Shown: in pieces, positions 1-8,522 of the stretch
How positions within the stretch are numbered: the first letter of the stretch is position 1
Layout: every line of letters begins with the position of its first letter
DNA from: Rhodococcoides corynebacterioides NBRC 14404
GTDB lineage: Bacteria; Actinomycetota; Actinomycetes; Mycobacteriales; Mycobacteriaceae
DNA length: 64,000 nt
Direction: 5' to 3'
NCBI RefSeq assembly: GCF_001894765.1
Contig: NZ_BCWV01000004.1
Span: forward strand, 124,001-188,000
The notes under the pieces: model-generated
Seen by the model: the letters and a program-made list of their open reading frames with translations, nothing else
Told to the model about the DNA's origin: nothing
Database searches by the model: none
Program-made: the position numbers and the translations under genes

Positions 1-682
1 CCGATCGCGGAGTCGCGAGCGACGGGCGACCACTGTCGAGCCACACTGACAGCGCACGCTCGGCCGGCACCCCGAACGGCACGACACGTTCCCGGTCGCC
101 CTTGCCCAGCACCCGGACCACCCGTCGGTCCCGGTCGACGTCGTCGACGTCCAGACCGCAGAGTTCCCCCACCCGAATGCCGGTGGCGTACAGCAACTCC
201 ACGATCAGATGATCACGCAGAGCGAGCGGGTCATGCTGCTCGGCTCCGAGCGCCGCCGCGGACAGGGCCTCCGCGGCCTCTCCGGCCCGCAGCACCCCCG
301 GCAGCGTGCGATGCGCGGCCGGTGCCGCGAGGGACGCGCCCGGATCGGTCGCGATGATCTCGGACTCGGCGAGCCATGCCGTGAAGGTGCGCACCGAACT
401 CACCCGTCGGGCCACGGTGGTGCGGGCCGACCGACGCGAGACGTCGGCGAGCCAGGCGCGCAGCGCGCGCCGGGTCACCACCTCGTCGAGTTCGCCGTCG
501 GGATCCACCTCGAGGAACGCGAAGAGCGACTCGACGTCGGAGAGGTACGCGCGGACGGTGTGCGCCGATCGACCTCGCCGGTAGGTCAGGTGATCGGCGA
601 ACCGCGCCAGCAGGCGGGACTCAGGCCTCGGCTGCCGCGAGGTCCTTCTTCCACGTGCGGAATCCCTCTTCGGTGCGACCAC
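1..682 (-). CDS. xerC: Tyrosine recombinase XerC, C-terminal part cut off by window edge
   Basis: Site-specific recombinase that, with XerD, resolves chromosome dimers at dif. The leftward frame reads a SAM-like N-terminal domain (ERFADHL-type start, 'HTVRAYLSDV') and then the catalytic domain, with the first active-site Arg in 'LLYATGIRVGEL'. The remaining Lys, His-x-x-Arg, His and Tyr residues lie beyond base 1. The start is uncertain. The only ATG/GTG/TTG in frame near the expected N-terminus is a GTG at 682, which overlaps the end of the upstream gene by about 60 bases; a CTG at about 610 would fit the family length better. The xerC/viuB-like neighbourhood matches that recalled for mycobacteria. 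Confidence 0.85.
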   Translation of the reverse strand, partial: MVAPKRDSARGRRTSRQPRPESRLLARFADHLTYRRGRSAHTVRAYLSDVESLFAFLEVDPDGELDEVVTRRALRAWLADVSRRSARTTVARRVSSVRTFTAWLAESEIIATDPGASLAAPAAHRTLPGVLRAGEAAEALSAAALGAEQHDPLALRDHLIVELLYATGIRVGELCGLDVDDVDRDRRVVRVLGKGDRERVVPFGVPAERALSVWLDSGRPSLATPRS

Positions 683-1391
683 GCCGCCAGTATCCCGACA
701 CGGAGGCCCACTCGGCGGGAACGCCACGCTCACGGCGCACGTAGGGACGGATGTGGTGCATGACCGCGTCGGCCTCACCGTGCACGAAGACCTGCACCGG
801 GCCCGGTCGCCACTCGACGGCGCGCACGGCGGCCACCAACGGGGCGTGGCCGCCGACGACGTTCTCCGGCGCCACGTCCGCGGACGCGCCCCGGTACACC
901 CACTGCACCTCGACACCGGCGGGGGCGGTGATCGGCAGGCGGTCCCCCGGCCCGGCCACCTCCACGACGGCCACCCCGCGGGCGTCCTCGGGCATCGCGC
1001 GGAGCGCGGCGGCGAGCGCGGGGAGTCCGGTCTCGTCGGCGGCGAGCAGATGCCACGCGGCGTCCTCGCGCGGGGCGTAGGCGCCGGCGGGGCCGTAGAA
1101 CGAGAGACGCTGCCCCGGTTGTGCGCTCGACGCCCAGGGGCCGGCGACGCCCGACTCGCCGTGGACGACGAAGTCGATGGCGATCTCGCGCGCGGCGCGG
1201 TCGACCTCGCTCACCGTGTAGGTGCGCAGCACCGTCTCCCCCGCGACGTCGAAGTGCAGCTTCACGTAGCCGTCCGTGAACTCGCTGGGTTCGAACTCGT
1301 CGAATCCGGGATCACCGAGCACCACACGAACGAGGTGGTCGGCCACCTTCTCGGTGCGCCGAACGGTCAGGGTGGTGATGCGACGTGCCAC
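621..1391 (-). CDS. Siderophore-interacting protein (ViuB-like FAD ferric reductase)
   Basis: A 256-residue protein of the siderophore-interacting family, expected to release iron from ferric siderophores by flavin-dependent reduction in the cytoplasm. An N-terminal FAD-binding barrel carries the flavin signature 'RTYTVSEVD' near residue 80. It is followed by a NAD(P)H-binding-like domain with 'LLAADETGLPALAAAL', and by 'FVHGEADAVMHHIR' and the terminal 'SGYWRRGRTEEGFR' typical of the family. GTG start. A candidate IdeR/DtxR box lies 34-52 bases upstream, which predicts iron repression. Its end overlaps xerC if the distal GTG start of xerC is used. Confidence 0.9.
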   Translation of the reverse strand: MARRITTLTVRRTEKVADHLVRVVLGDPGFDEFEPSEFTDGYVKLHFDVAGETVLRTYTVSEVDRAAREIAIDFVVHGESGVAGPWASSAQPGQRLSFYGPAGAYAPREDAAWHLLAADETGLPALAAALRAMPEDARGVAVVEVAGPGDRLPITAPAGVEVQWVYRGASADVAPENVVGGHAPLVAAVRAVEWRPGPVQVFVHGEADAVMHHIRPYVRRERGVPAEWASVSGYWRRGRTEEGFRTWKKDLAAAEA

Positions 1392-1424
1392 GTGTTCTCC
1401 GATCGGGCCGCGCCATGTGCACAG

Positions 1425-1443
1425 CCGAGTAAGCCTTACCTAA
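1425..1443 (-). promoter_or_regulatory. Candidate IdeR/DtxR iron box
   Basis: Read on the minus strand, the 19 bases are TTAGGTAAGGCTTACTCGG. Against the DtxR/IdeR consensus TTAGGTTAGGCTAACCTAA, 13 of 19 positions match, including the whole first half-site TTAGGT. It sits upstream of a ferric-siderophore reductase, the expected type of target. The second half-site is degenerate, so binding strength is uncertain. Confidence 0.6.
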
Positions 1444-1504
1444 GTCTCACTCGACCCTAGCGCACGCGGCGCGGCCGCGGCATCGGCGCGCAGCAGCGTA
1501 CGCG

Positions 1505-1849
1505 TCAGTGCGCGGCGTCGTACGCGTCCTGGATCTCCTGACTGATGCGGCCGCGGGTCGAGACCTCGAACCCGTTCTCCTTCGCCCAGGCGCGCACCTC
1601 GCTCAGGTTCTGCCGACTCTTGCTCGACCCGCCCGATCCCGACGCGCGACGCGTCTTCCGTCCACCGACCTTTTCGGCGTGCTCGATCCAGAAAGCGAAT
1701 TGGTCGTACAACTCGTTCGCGTGCTTGTGATTCAGGTCGATCGAGTAGGAGACCCCGCCGACGGAGAACTCGACCGTTTCACCCTGACCGTCCTTGATCA
1801 ACGAGCCGTCGACATCGTCGATCATTTGCACCGTCGTCCGTCGCGCCAT
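1505..1849 (-). CDS. lsr2: Lsr2-family nucleoid-associated protein
   Basis: A 114-residue Lsr2 protein, the actinobacterial counterpart of H-NS. It bridges AT-rich DNA and silences acquired genes. The N-terminal dimerisation domain is recognisable ('MARRTTVQMIDDVDGS', 'YSIDLNHKHANEL'). A Ser/Gly/Lys linker follows, then the C-terminal DNA-binding domain with 'VRAWAKENGFEVSTRGRIS', including the RGR minor-groove hook. Length is normal for the family. Rhodococci often carry more than one Lsr2, and this copy is not in the usual lsr2 neighbourhood. It is divergent from the adjacent DNA methyltransferase across 251 bases, which include a visibly AT-richer patch (about 1870-1900) with a TATCTT hexamer that could serve as its -10. 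The association suggests co-acquisition or silencing of the neighbour; that is inference. Confidence 0.93.
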   Translation of the reverse strand: MARRTTVQMIDDVDGSLIKDGQGETVEFSVGGVSYSIDLNHKHANELYDQFAFWIEHAEKVGGRKTRRASGSGGSSKSRQNLSEVRAWAKENGFEVSTRGRISQEIQDAYDAAH

Positions 1850-2100
1850 TTTTCGCTCCTCGTCCGTGACCCCGTGAATTCATTCGAAGATAACAGACGA
1901 ACGCACCGATCAGCGGATCCGGTCACGCCGATTCGAGACGGTTTCACGAAATTCGCGTGCAACAGCCGTTGCATTGTCCGAGCGCCGACGACCGCCGATC
2001 GGGGAACCGATCGCGAAGGCGATCGACGGGCCCCGGTAAACTGCACCTCACGCACCACCGTCCGCGTCGACGACGGCGGGCGGGCGAAGGGACCGAGGGC

Positions 2101-3423
2101 ATGGCGCAGAACGTATTTGCGCCGACCGGTCGTTACGTTCCGGGCCGACGACACACTTTTCTGGACCTGTTCAGCGGATCGGGCGGGATGAGTTGCGGTT
2201 TTCACCGCCAGGGCGGCTTCGAGGTGGTCGGTGCCGTGGACGCGCAACTTGGAAAACCGTCCAGCACCCGCGGGTCGCTCGAATGCAATTCGTCCTACGC
2301 CGCGAATATCGGACGAGCCCCGCATGCGGTGGACCTCGGCACCATTTCCGCCCGGGAGTTGTCGGACCTGATCGCACCCGCGCTCGCCGGCCGACCCCTG
2401 GACGTCCTCAGCGCCTGTCCACCCTGCACCGGGTTCTCGCGCGCGAATCCCACCAACCATGCTCGCGACGATCCCCGCAATTCACTGGTCGCCCGCGTCG
2501 CGGACGTCGCCCGTGAGTTCCGTCCCGCGGTCGTCGTGATGGAGAACGCGCGCGAATTGGTCGGGGGGAATTTCCGGGGTCATCTCGACGCCCTGCGGCG
2601 CCGCCTCGAGGACGACGGGTACACCGTCGACGCCTCCGTGCACATGCTCTCCGATCTCGGGTTGCCCCAGAAGCGGGAGCGATCGGTCGTCGTCGCGGTG
2701 CGCGGCGACCGTCCGCTGATGACGCTGTCGGATCTGTGGACCGGCTGGCGTGTTCGACCGGACGCGGTGACCGTGCGGCGCGCGATCGCCGCACTGCCCC
2801 CCGTCGAGGCGGGTGTCGCCCACCCCGACGATTCCCTGCACGTCTCGCCCAGCATCGGTCGGGAATCCACCCGTCGGCGCCTGCGCGCCATTCCGCACGA
2901 CGGCGGATCCTGGCTCGATCTCCGGTCGACGCCGGGCGGCGAGGAGCACCTGACGCCTGCGATGCGCCGCTCGATCGCCGCGGGCCGCCTCGGGTCGCAT
3001 CCCGACGTCTACGGGCGCCTGTGGTGGGATCGGCCGGCGCCCACCGTCAAACGCGAGTGCGGCCACTTCGGCAACGGGCGATACACCCACCCCGAACAGG
3101 ACCGACTCTGCACCGTACGAGAGCTGGCTCTGCTCAACGGCTTTCCCGCGGACTACCGGTTCCGCGCCCGCTCCCTGTCCAACATGTACCGCCACATCGG
3201 GGACGCCGTTCCACCGCTGATCTCCGCCCAACTGGCCACGATCGCCGCGTGGATCCTCGGCGACGACCACACGCACATGCCGACCCCGCACGACGCCGTG
3301 CTCGCCGGCACCTCGCTGCGGGTGGAGGACATCGAGGCCGAGTCGCTCTCATCCGGACACCCGGACCCAGCCGGACCGCCCCCGGCGCGCGTACCCCTCG
3401 ACCTCGAGGACCACCAGCGCTGA
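2101..3423 (+). CDS. DNA (cytosine-5) methyltransferase, solitary
   Basis: A 440-residue C5-cytosine methyltransferase transferring a methyl group from S-adenosylmethionine to cytosine in a specific DNA site. Motifs appear in order: I 'FLDLFSGSGGMSCGF' (about residue 20); IV with the catalytic Cys in 'SACPPCTGFSRAN'; VI 'VVMENARELV'; VIII 'GLPQKRERSVVV'; IX/X 'PAPTVKREC', 'LLNGFPADY' and 'YRHIGDAVPPLISAQLA'. The ATG at 2101 was chosen because the conserved N-terminus begins just after it; an open frame upstream has no family similarity. No restriction endonuclease, helicase or Vsr gene is adjacent, so it looks like an orphan methyltransferase. The last 24 codons overlap dprA on the opposite strand, and the C-terminal 50 or so residues after motif X look non-conserved. 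Confidence 0.93.
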   Translation: MAQNVFAPTGRYVPGRRHTFLDLFSGSGGMSCGFHRQGGFEVVGAVDAQLGKPSSTRGSLECNSSYAANIGRAPHAVDLGTISARELSDLIAPALAGRPLDVLSACPPCTGFSRANPTNHARDDPRNSLVARVADVAREFRPAVVVMENARELVGGNFRGHLDALRRRLEDDGYTVDASVHMLSDLGLPQKRERSVVVAVRGDRPLMTLSDLWTGWRVRPDAVTVRRAIAALPPVEAGVAHPDDSLHVSPSIGRESTRRRLRAIPHDGGSWLDLRSTPGGEEHLTPAMRRSIAAGRLGSHPDVYGRLWWDRPAPTVKRECGHFGNGRYTHPEQDRLCTVRELALLNGFPADYRFRARSLSNMYRHIGDAVPPLISAQLATIAAWILGDDHTHMPTPHDAVLAGTSLRVEDIEAESLSSGHPDPAGPPPARVPLDLEDHQR

Positions 3424-4488
3424 CCGCACCGCGGCCACCGGAATCCCGGACGTCACCGACACCTCCTCCGGCTGCACCGCCCCCGCGGTCGGCAACGCGT
3501 CGAGGGTCCGCGCCGCCGTCTCCGGCAACGCATCGAGCCGCCGACCGAAGAGCGAGTCCCGCTCGTCCGACGCACCCATCTCCGACCCGACCGGGCCGAT
3601 CTCGGCGACGACGTCCTGCGCTCCGGTCACCAACACCGCCTCGCCCTCTCGGATCATCCGATGACACCCCGCGGACGACGCCGACGTCACCGGCCCCGGC
3701 ACCGCCACCACCGGCCGCCCCACGGCGCGCGCCCACGACGCGGTGTTGCGCGCACCACTGCGCCACCCCGCCTCCACCACCACGACACCGTCCGCCAGCG
3801 CGGCGACCAGTCGGTTCCGGGCCAGGAACCGGTATCGCGCCGGCGTGGTCCCGGGTGGGTACTCGCTCACGACCGCACCCTGCTCCGCGATGCGCTCGAG
3901 CAGGCGCGTGTGCCCGGCCGGGTACGCCCGGTCCACCCCACAGGCCAGAACCGCGATCGTGGTGCCACCCACGCCGAGCGCCGCCCGGTGCGCTGCCCCG
4001 TCGATGCCGTACGCGGCGCCCGAGACCACCGTCCACCCGTCCACCGCCAGGTCGCCTGCGATCTCCGCCGTCACGTGATCGCCGTAGGACGTCGCCGCCC
4101 GCGTGCCGACCACCGCCACCGCCTGCTCGGTGGACGACGCGAGGTTCGCCGACCCCCGCACCCACAACGCCAACGGCGCCGCCGCGTCCCGTCGTGCCAC
4201 CGGATCGAGCCGATCCAACGCCGTGAGCCGCCACGACGGCCACTCCGCATCGGTCCGCACCACCAATCGGCCGCCCAGCCGCGCCAGCGTCGCCGTCGCC
4301 TCGATCGGGTCCACCCCGGCCCGCGCCGCCATCCGCTCGCGGATTCTCGCCGGCACGTCCCCCACCCGCACCGCATCCGCGGCGCCCAGCACCCCCCGCT
4401 CGGTGACGAGCTTCTCCAGCTCCGGCGACGGACCCAACGCCACCATCGACAGATACGCCCATGCGGTCCGTTCCCGATCCGTCGTCAC
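3349..4488 (-). CDS. dprA: DNA-processing protein DprA/Smf
   Basis: A 379-residue DprA family protein, which binds incoming single-stranded DNA and loads RecA during transformation. The Rossmann-like core is clear: 'VAVVGTRAATSYGDHV', 'VVSGAAYGIDGAAHRAAL', 'ACGVDRAYPAGHTRLL', 'RFLARNRLVAALADGVVVVEA', 'PGPVTSASSAGCHRMI'. A C-terminal winged-helix-like segment follows. Its start overlaps the end of comM by four bases (ATGA), so the two are probably translationally coupled. The 3' end overlaps the convergent methyltransferase gene by 75 bases. The comM-dprA pair is conserved across actinobacteria whether or not they are known to be competent. Confidence 0.95.
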   Translation of the reverse strand: MTTDRERTAWAYLSMVALGPSPELEKLVTERGVLGAADAVRVGDVPARIRERMAARAGVDPIEATATLARLGGRLVVRTDAEWPSWRLTALDRLDPVARRDAAAPLALWVRGSANLASSTEQAVAVVGTRAATSYGDHVTAEIAGDLAVDGWTVVSGAAYGIDGAAHRAALGVGGTTIAVLACGVDRAYPAGHTRLLERIAEQGAVVSEYPPGTTPARYRFLARNRLVAALADGVVVVEAGWRSGARNTASWARAVGRPVVAVPGPVTSASSAGCHRMIREGEAVLVTGAQDVVAEIGPVGSEMGASDERDSLFGRRLDALPETAARTLDALPTAGAVQPEEVSVTSGIPVAAVRSALVVLEVEGYARRGRSGWVRVSG

Positions 4489-6014
4489 GCCCCCACCCCC
4501 GCCGAGCCGAGCGAGACCTGCTCACGAAACGACATCGCCGACACCACGCAGTCGACCTCCGGAACCACGGCGCCCTGCAGATCCGCCAACGTCCACGCCA
4601 CCCGAAGGATGCGATCCGCCCCGCGTGCGGTGATCGCCCCGCGCCGCAAGGCACGCTCCACCGGCGCCAACGCCTCGCGCGAGAGTCGAAATCGTTGTCG
4701 CAGCGCGGAACCCGGCACCTCGGCGTTGGTGTTCCACCCGTGATCGCGCCAGCGGTCACGGGCCGCGGACCGGGCGTCGGCGACCCGCGTGCGCACCGCG
4801 GCCGAGCTCTCCCCCGGCCCATCGGCGAGCAACCCGCCCGCATCGGCCTGCAACCCGAGGCGCAGGTCCACGCGATCGAGCAAGGGCCCCGACAGCTTCC
4901 CCAGATAGCGACGCCGAGCCGCCGGAGGGCAGACACACGCGACCGCGCGCGGCGCCGCGCACGGACACGGATTCGCGGCGAGCACCAGTTGGAACCGGGC
5001 GGGATAGCGTGCGACGCCGTCCCGACGCGCGATGCGGACCTCGCCGTCCTCGAGCGGCGTCCGGAGGGCTTCGAGAACCCGCACGGACATCTCGGCGCAT
5101 TCGTCGAGGAACAGGACCCCGTGATGCGCGCGACTGACCGCGCCCGGTCTCGCCAGTCCGCTGCCGCCGCCGACCAGAGACGCCACCGAGCTGGTGTGGT
5201 GCGGCGCGACGAACGGCGCCGAGGTGACCAGCGGCCGCTCGGGCGTGAGCGTCCCCGCCACCGAGTGGACGGCGGTCACCTCGAGCGACTGCTCTTCGGT
5301 GAGCGGCGGCAGCAGACCCGGAAGACGCCCGGCGAGCATCGTCTTCCCGACCCCGGGCGGCCCGGTGAGCATGAGGTGGTGGGCGCCGGCCGCGGCCACC
5401 TCGACGGCCCACCGCGCCTCGGCCTGACCCACCACGTCGGCCAGGTCCGCGTGGTCGTCCCCACCCGGGTCGGCCACGCACTCCGGGGTGGCGAGGTCAC
5501 CGCGCCCACGCAGCCACTCGACCACCTCGCGCAGGTGCGCCGCGCCGCGTACCTCGATGCCGCTCACCAATCCCGCCTCGGCCAGGCTGTCGGTCGGCAC
5601 GATCACACGGTGTCGGTCCGCCCGTCGCGCCGCCAACACCGCCGGCAGGATCCCCCGGACGGAGCGCACGCGTCCGTCGAGGGCCAACTCCCCCAGCAAC
5701 ACGGTCGAGAGCAGAGGCTCGGCCGGTACCACCCGCGCGGCGCCGAGCACCGCGCAGGCCATCGCCAGGTCGTAGACGGACCCCATCTTCGGCAGCGTCG
5801 CCGGCGACAGCGCCAGCACCACCTTCGACACCGGCCAGTCCTGTCCGGAGTTGCTGACCGCGGCGCGCACGCGATCCCGCGATTCCTGCAGCGCGGTGTC
5901 GGGCAGACCGACCACGTGCACACCCGGCAGCCCGCGCCCCACGTCGGCCTCGATCTCGACGAGCACGCCGTCGATCCCGGTGACGGCGACCGAGAACGCG
6001 CGACCGAGCGCCAT
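4485..6014 (-). CDS. comM: YifB/ComM-family Mg-chelatase-like AAA ATPase
   Basis: A 509-residue protein of the YifB/ComM family. ComM is a hexameric helicase promoting branch migration during natural transformation. The N-terminal Lon-like domain ('VEIEADVGRGLPGVHVVGLPD') is followed by the AAA+ module with Walker A 'LTGPPGVGKTMLA' and Walker B 'GVLFLDECAEM', and by the C-terminal Mg-chelatase-like region ('ANPCPCAAPRAVACVCPP', a Cys-rich stretch typical of the family). The ATG at 6014 was chosen because it overlaps the yraN stop in ATGA, and the homologous sequence starts there rather than at an upstream in-frame codon. Middle gene of the yraN-comM-dprA operon. Confidence 0.95.
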   Translation of the reverse strand: MALGRAFSVAVTGIDGVLVEIEADVGRGLPGVHVVGLPDTALQESRDRVRAAVSNSGQDWPVSKVVLALSPATLPKMGSVYDLAMACAVLGAARVVPAEPLLSTVLLGELALDGRVRSVRGILPAVLAARRADRHRVIVPTDSLAEAGLVSGIEVRGAAHLREVVEWLRGRGDLATPECVADPGGDDHADLADVVGQAEARWAVEVAAAGAHHLMLTGPPGVGKTMLAGRLPGLLPPLTEEQSLEVTAVHSVAGTLTPERPLVTSAPFVAPHHTSSVASLVGGGSGLARPGAVSRAHHGVLFLDECAEMSVRVLEALRTPLEDGEVRIARRDGVARYPARFQLVLAANPCPCAAPRAVACVCPPAARRRYLGKLSGPLLDRVDLRLGLQADAGGLLADGPGESSAAVRTRVADARSAARDRWRDHGWNTNAEVPGSALRQRFRLSREALAPVERALRRGAITARGADRILRVAWTLADLQGAVVPEVDCVVSAMSFREQVSLGSAGVGA

Positions 6015-6442
6015 CAGAACGCGCCCGGCAGATGCGTGATGCGCGGTTCCATGCCGTCGGAGACCAGCACCTCGACGATGTCGAAGCGCACCGGCACCCA
6101 CGGGCCGGACCGCTCGGCGAGCCAGAGTCCGGCCAAGCGATGGAGCCGCGCCGCCTTCGCCGGCGTCACCGCCTCGGCCGGGGTGCCGAACGCGGTTCCG
6201 GAGCGGGTCTTGACCTCGACGAAGATCACGGTGGTGCCGTCGGCGGCGACGAGGTCGATCTCGCCGTGTCGGCAGCGCCAGTTGCGGGCCAGCACGTCCA
6301 ACCCGATCGCCGTCAGGAAGGACGCCGCGGCGTCCTCCCCGAGCCGCCCCAGGTCCCGCGTGGCCGGTCGGGCCACCCTGTCCTCGACCTGCCGGTGTTC
6401 GACCTGCCGGCCGTTTCCGGCCGTGTTCGCATTCCTACCCAC
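6014..6442 (-). CDS. yraN: YraN/UPF0102 endonuclease-like protein
   Basis: A 142-residue member of the UPF0102 family, which has a restriction-endonuclease-like fold; its cellular substrate is not established. The core 'LGRLGEDAAASFL', 'NWRCRHGEIDLVAADG', 'VIFVEVKTRSGTAFG' shows the E-x(n)-GEID-EVK pattern of the PD-(D/E)XK superfamily. The first 25-30 residues are not family-like, so the true start may be a downstream GTG. It is first in the yraN-comM-dprA operon and overlaps comM by one to four bases. Confidence 0.9.
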   Translation of the reverse strand: MGRNANTAGNGRQVEHRQVEDRVARPATRDLGRLGEDAAASFLTAIGLDVLARNWRCRHGEIDLVAADGTTVIFVEVKTRSGTAFGTPAEAVTPAKAARLHRLAGLWLAERSGPWVPVRFDIVEVLVSDGMEPRITHLPGAF

Positions 6443-6574
6443 GCGTGTCCGCCCCTCGTCCGCACCGACTCTCGGTACGCGAGCGACACAGTGGCCGACG
6501 GCGGCGACGCGGACCGTCGCGTCACCTGGGCGAACACTCGACCCGGGGACGAACCCGGGCCTGTGGAGAACCGA

Positions 6575-6880
6575 TTACTCCGGCAGACGCAGATCCGGCT
6601 TGTCGAGCTCCTCGATGTTCACGTCCTTGAACGTGATCACCCGGACGTGTTTGACGAAGCGCGCGGGCCGGTACATGTCCCACACCCAGGCGTCGGACAT
6701 CCGCACCTCGAAGTAGATCTCGCCGTCGGCGTTCCGCGGAATCATCTCGACGGAGTTGGCGAGGTAGAAGCGTCGCTCGGTCTCCACCACGTAGGTGAAC
6801 TGGCCGACGATGTCGCGGTATTCGCGATACAGCGACAACTCCATCTCGGTTTCGTACTTCTCGAGATCCTCGGCACTCAT
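6575..6880 (-). CDS. DUF2469 conserved actinobacterial protein
   Basis: A 101-residue protein of the DUF2469 family, found almost only in actinobacteria and always near rnhB. Function unknown. The sequence begins 'MSAEDLEKYETEMELSLYRE', which I recall as the start of the mycobacterial homologue (Rv2901c-like). For that reason the ATG at 6880 was preferred over an in-frame codon six residues upstream that overlaps rnhB. It is soluble, acidic and aromatic-rich ('DAWVWDMYRPARFVKHVRV'). It lies seven bases after the rnhB stop, so it is co-transcribed with lepB-rnhB. Confidence 0.9.
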   Translation of the reverse strand: MSAEDLEKYETEMELSLYREYRDIVGQFTYVVETERRFYLANSVEMIPRNADGEIYFEVRMSDAWVWDMYRPARFVKHVRVITFKDVNIEELDKPDLRLPE

Positions 6881-6887
6881 GGCTTCA

Positions 6888-7610
6888 TCATCCCGCATCC
6901 ACCACCTGCGAGCGCCACCGACCCGCGCTTGTCGCTCGCTCCGTCACGCCGGCGACGTTGGCCCACGAGCGGCGGTGGTCGTCGCACGGCCCGAGGCGTG
7001 CGAGCGCGTCGGTGTGGGCGGCGGTGTTGTACCCCTTGTGCACCGCGAACCCGTACCCGGGCAGCTCGGCGTCGAGGCGGCGCATGATGCGGTCGCGATG
7101 AACCTTGGCCAGCACACTGGCGGCGGCGATGCACGCCGCGGTGGCGTCGCCCCCGATCACCGGCAACGACGGCACGGGCAGACCGGGCACCCGGAACCCG
7201 TCGGTGAGGACGTACCCCGGCTCGACCGACAGGCCGGCGACCGCGCGCCGCATGCCCTCGATGTTGGCCACGTGGATGCCGATGCGGTCGATCTCCGCCG
7301 CCGGGACGGTGACGATCGCGTACGCCGTGGCCCACCGAATGACCTTCGGGAACAACGCTTCCCGGGTCGGTTCGCTGAGCTTCTTGGAGTCGTCGATCGT
7401 GTCCAGGGCCGCACGCGCACGATCACCGAGAATGCAGGCCGCGACGACCAGCGGACCCGCACACGCGCCTCGTCCTGCCTCGTCCACGCCCGCGACCGGC
7501 CCGAGCCCGCTGCGGACCAGGGCCGACTCCATGGTGCGCAGGCCGCCGGCACGCCGGATCACCGTGCGGGGCGGCCACGAGGTACGGGAGAGCCGGACGA
7601 GCGTCGTCAC
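6888..7610 (-). CDS. rnhB: Ribonuclease HII
   Basis: A 240-residue RNase HII that cuts the RNA strand of RNA/DNA hybrids and starts removal of misincorporated ribonucleotides. The catalytic DEDD set is visible: '[17 protein letters not shown]' (Asp-Glu), '[13 protein letters not shown]' (Asp), and the later Asp in '[21 protein letters not shown]'-like sequence, the family's third block. The GTG at 7610 was chosen because it overlaps the lepB stop in GTGA; a longer frame exists but lies inside lepB. The gene order lepB-rnhB-DUF2469 is the conserved actinobacterial one. Confidence 0.94.
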   Translation of the reverse strand: MTTLVRLSRTSWPPRTVIRRAGGLRTMESALVRSGLGPVAGVDEAGRGACAGPLVVAACILGDRARAALDTIDDSKKLSEPTREALFPKVIRWATAYAIVTVPAAEIDRIGIHVANIEGMRRAVAGLSVEPGYVLTDGFRVPGLPVPSLPVIGGDATAACIAAASVLAKVHRDRIMRRLDAELPGYGFAVHKGYNTAAHTDALARLGPCDDHRRSWANVAGVTERATSAGRWRSQVVDAG

Positions 7611-8380
7611 CGCTGCTGAATGTCCGGATCGTCGATGAGGCCCCACCGTCCCGGCGGAAGGACGATGGCCTGCGCCTTGCCGATGACGTTGTCCACCGGC
7701 ACCGTGCCCTGCAGCTCGTCCGCGACGTGGAAACGGGAGTCCGCGGAGTTGCTGCGGTTGTCCCCCATCACCCAGACGTTGCCCTCCGGCACGGTGACCG
7801 GCCCGAAGCAGCGGCCCGAGCGAATGGGAGTGTCACATGTCAGAGAGTTCGGGACGAAGTCGAAGTCCATGGTGATGTAGGGCTCGTCGAGCGGCCGACC
7901 GTCCACCAGAACGCGCCCCTGCTCGTCGCAGCACTCGACGGTCTGGCCTCCCGTCGCGATGACGCGCTTCACCAGATCGTTCTCGTCCGGAGCGACCAGT
8001 CCGACCAGCGACCCCAGTTCCTGGGCGCCGCGGACCACGACGTTCGACGACCGCGTCGAGACGAAGTCGCCGTCCCACGACGGCGGACCACGGAAGACGA
8101 CGACGTCGCCGGGCTGCGGATCGCCGAATCGGTAGGACACTTTCTCCACCACGATGCGGTCGCCCGTGCACCCGTTGCACCCGTGCAGCGTCGGTTCCAT
8201 CGATTCCGAGGGAATCAGGTAGACCCGCGCGACGAACGTCTGCAGCAGGAAACTCAGAACCAACGCGACCAGAACGAGGATGGGCAGTTCACGCCAGAAC
8301 GAGCGCTGCTTCTTCTCCGAACGTCGGGACCGCCGGTCGTCCTCGTCGTGTCCGGGTACCGGGGTCTGCGAGTCCGTCAC
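7607..8380 (-). CDS. lepB: Signal peptidase I
   Basis: A 257-residue membrane-anchored serine protease that removes signal peptides from secreted preproteins. A short charged cytoplasmic stretch is followed by one transmembrane helix (about residues 32-50, '[19 protein letters not shown]'). The nucleophile Ser lies in '[10 protein letters not shown]', the general-base Lys in '[11 protein letters not shown]', and the conserved box '[12 protein letters not shown]' comes near residue 210. '[15 protein letters not shown]' includes a CxxC pair just after the active-site Ser, seen in some actinobacterial enzymes. GTG start; its stop overlaps the rnhB start. Located downstream of rplS, as is usual. 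Confidence 0.95.
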   Translation of the reverse strand: MTDSQTPVPGHDEDDRRSRRSEKKQRSFWRELPILVLVALVLSFLLQTFVARVYLIPSESMEPTLHGCNGCTGDRIVVEKVSYRFGDPQPGDVVVFRGPPSWDGDFVSTRSSNVVVRGAQELGSLVGLVAPDENDLVKRVIATGGQTVECCDEQGRVLVDGRPLDEPYITMDFDFVPNSLTCDTPIRSGRCFGPVTVPEGNVWVMGDNRSNSADSRFHVADELQGTVPVDNVIGKAQAIVLPPGRWGLIDDPDIQQR

Positions 8381-8463
8381 GCGTACACACTAACCGCGCG
8401 TCGGACGGGGTCACCAACGACGGGGCAGGATGCGGCCGGGCCGCCCGACCCCCGACACGACGA

Positions 8464-8502
8464 CGGCCGGCCCGCGGGAGCGAACTCCCGCGAACCCGGC
8501 CG
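8464..8502 (-). terminator. Hairpin downstream of rplS
   Basis: A two-part perfect stem: the outer 7 bp (8464-8470 with 8496-8502) encloses an inner 8 bp stem CGCGGGAG/CTCCCGCG (8473-8480 with 8485-8492) closed by a CGAA tetraloop. It begins 21 bases after the rplS stop on the minus strand. There is no T run, as is common for actinobacterial terminators; it could also be a processing site between rplS and lepB. Confidence 0.6.
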
Positions 8503-8522
8503 GGTCACGCAGCGCGACGATG

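Noticed and set aside
1957..2100. Upstream in-frame extension of the methyltransferase
   Set aside because: The extra 48 codons are Arg-rich with no similarity to the family, and the conserved start follows the ATG at 2101.
2101..3423. A complete restriction-modification, BREX or DISARM system
   Set aside because: Only the methyltransferase is present; the flanking genes are lsr2 and dprA, with no nuclease, helicase or phospholipase-D gene.
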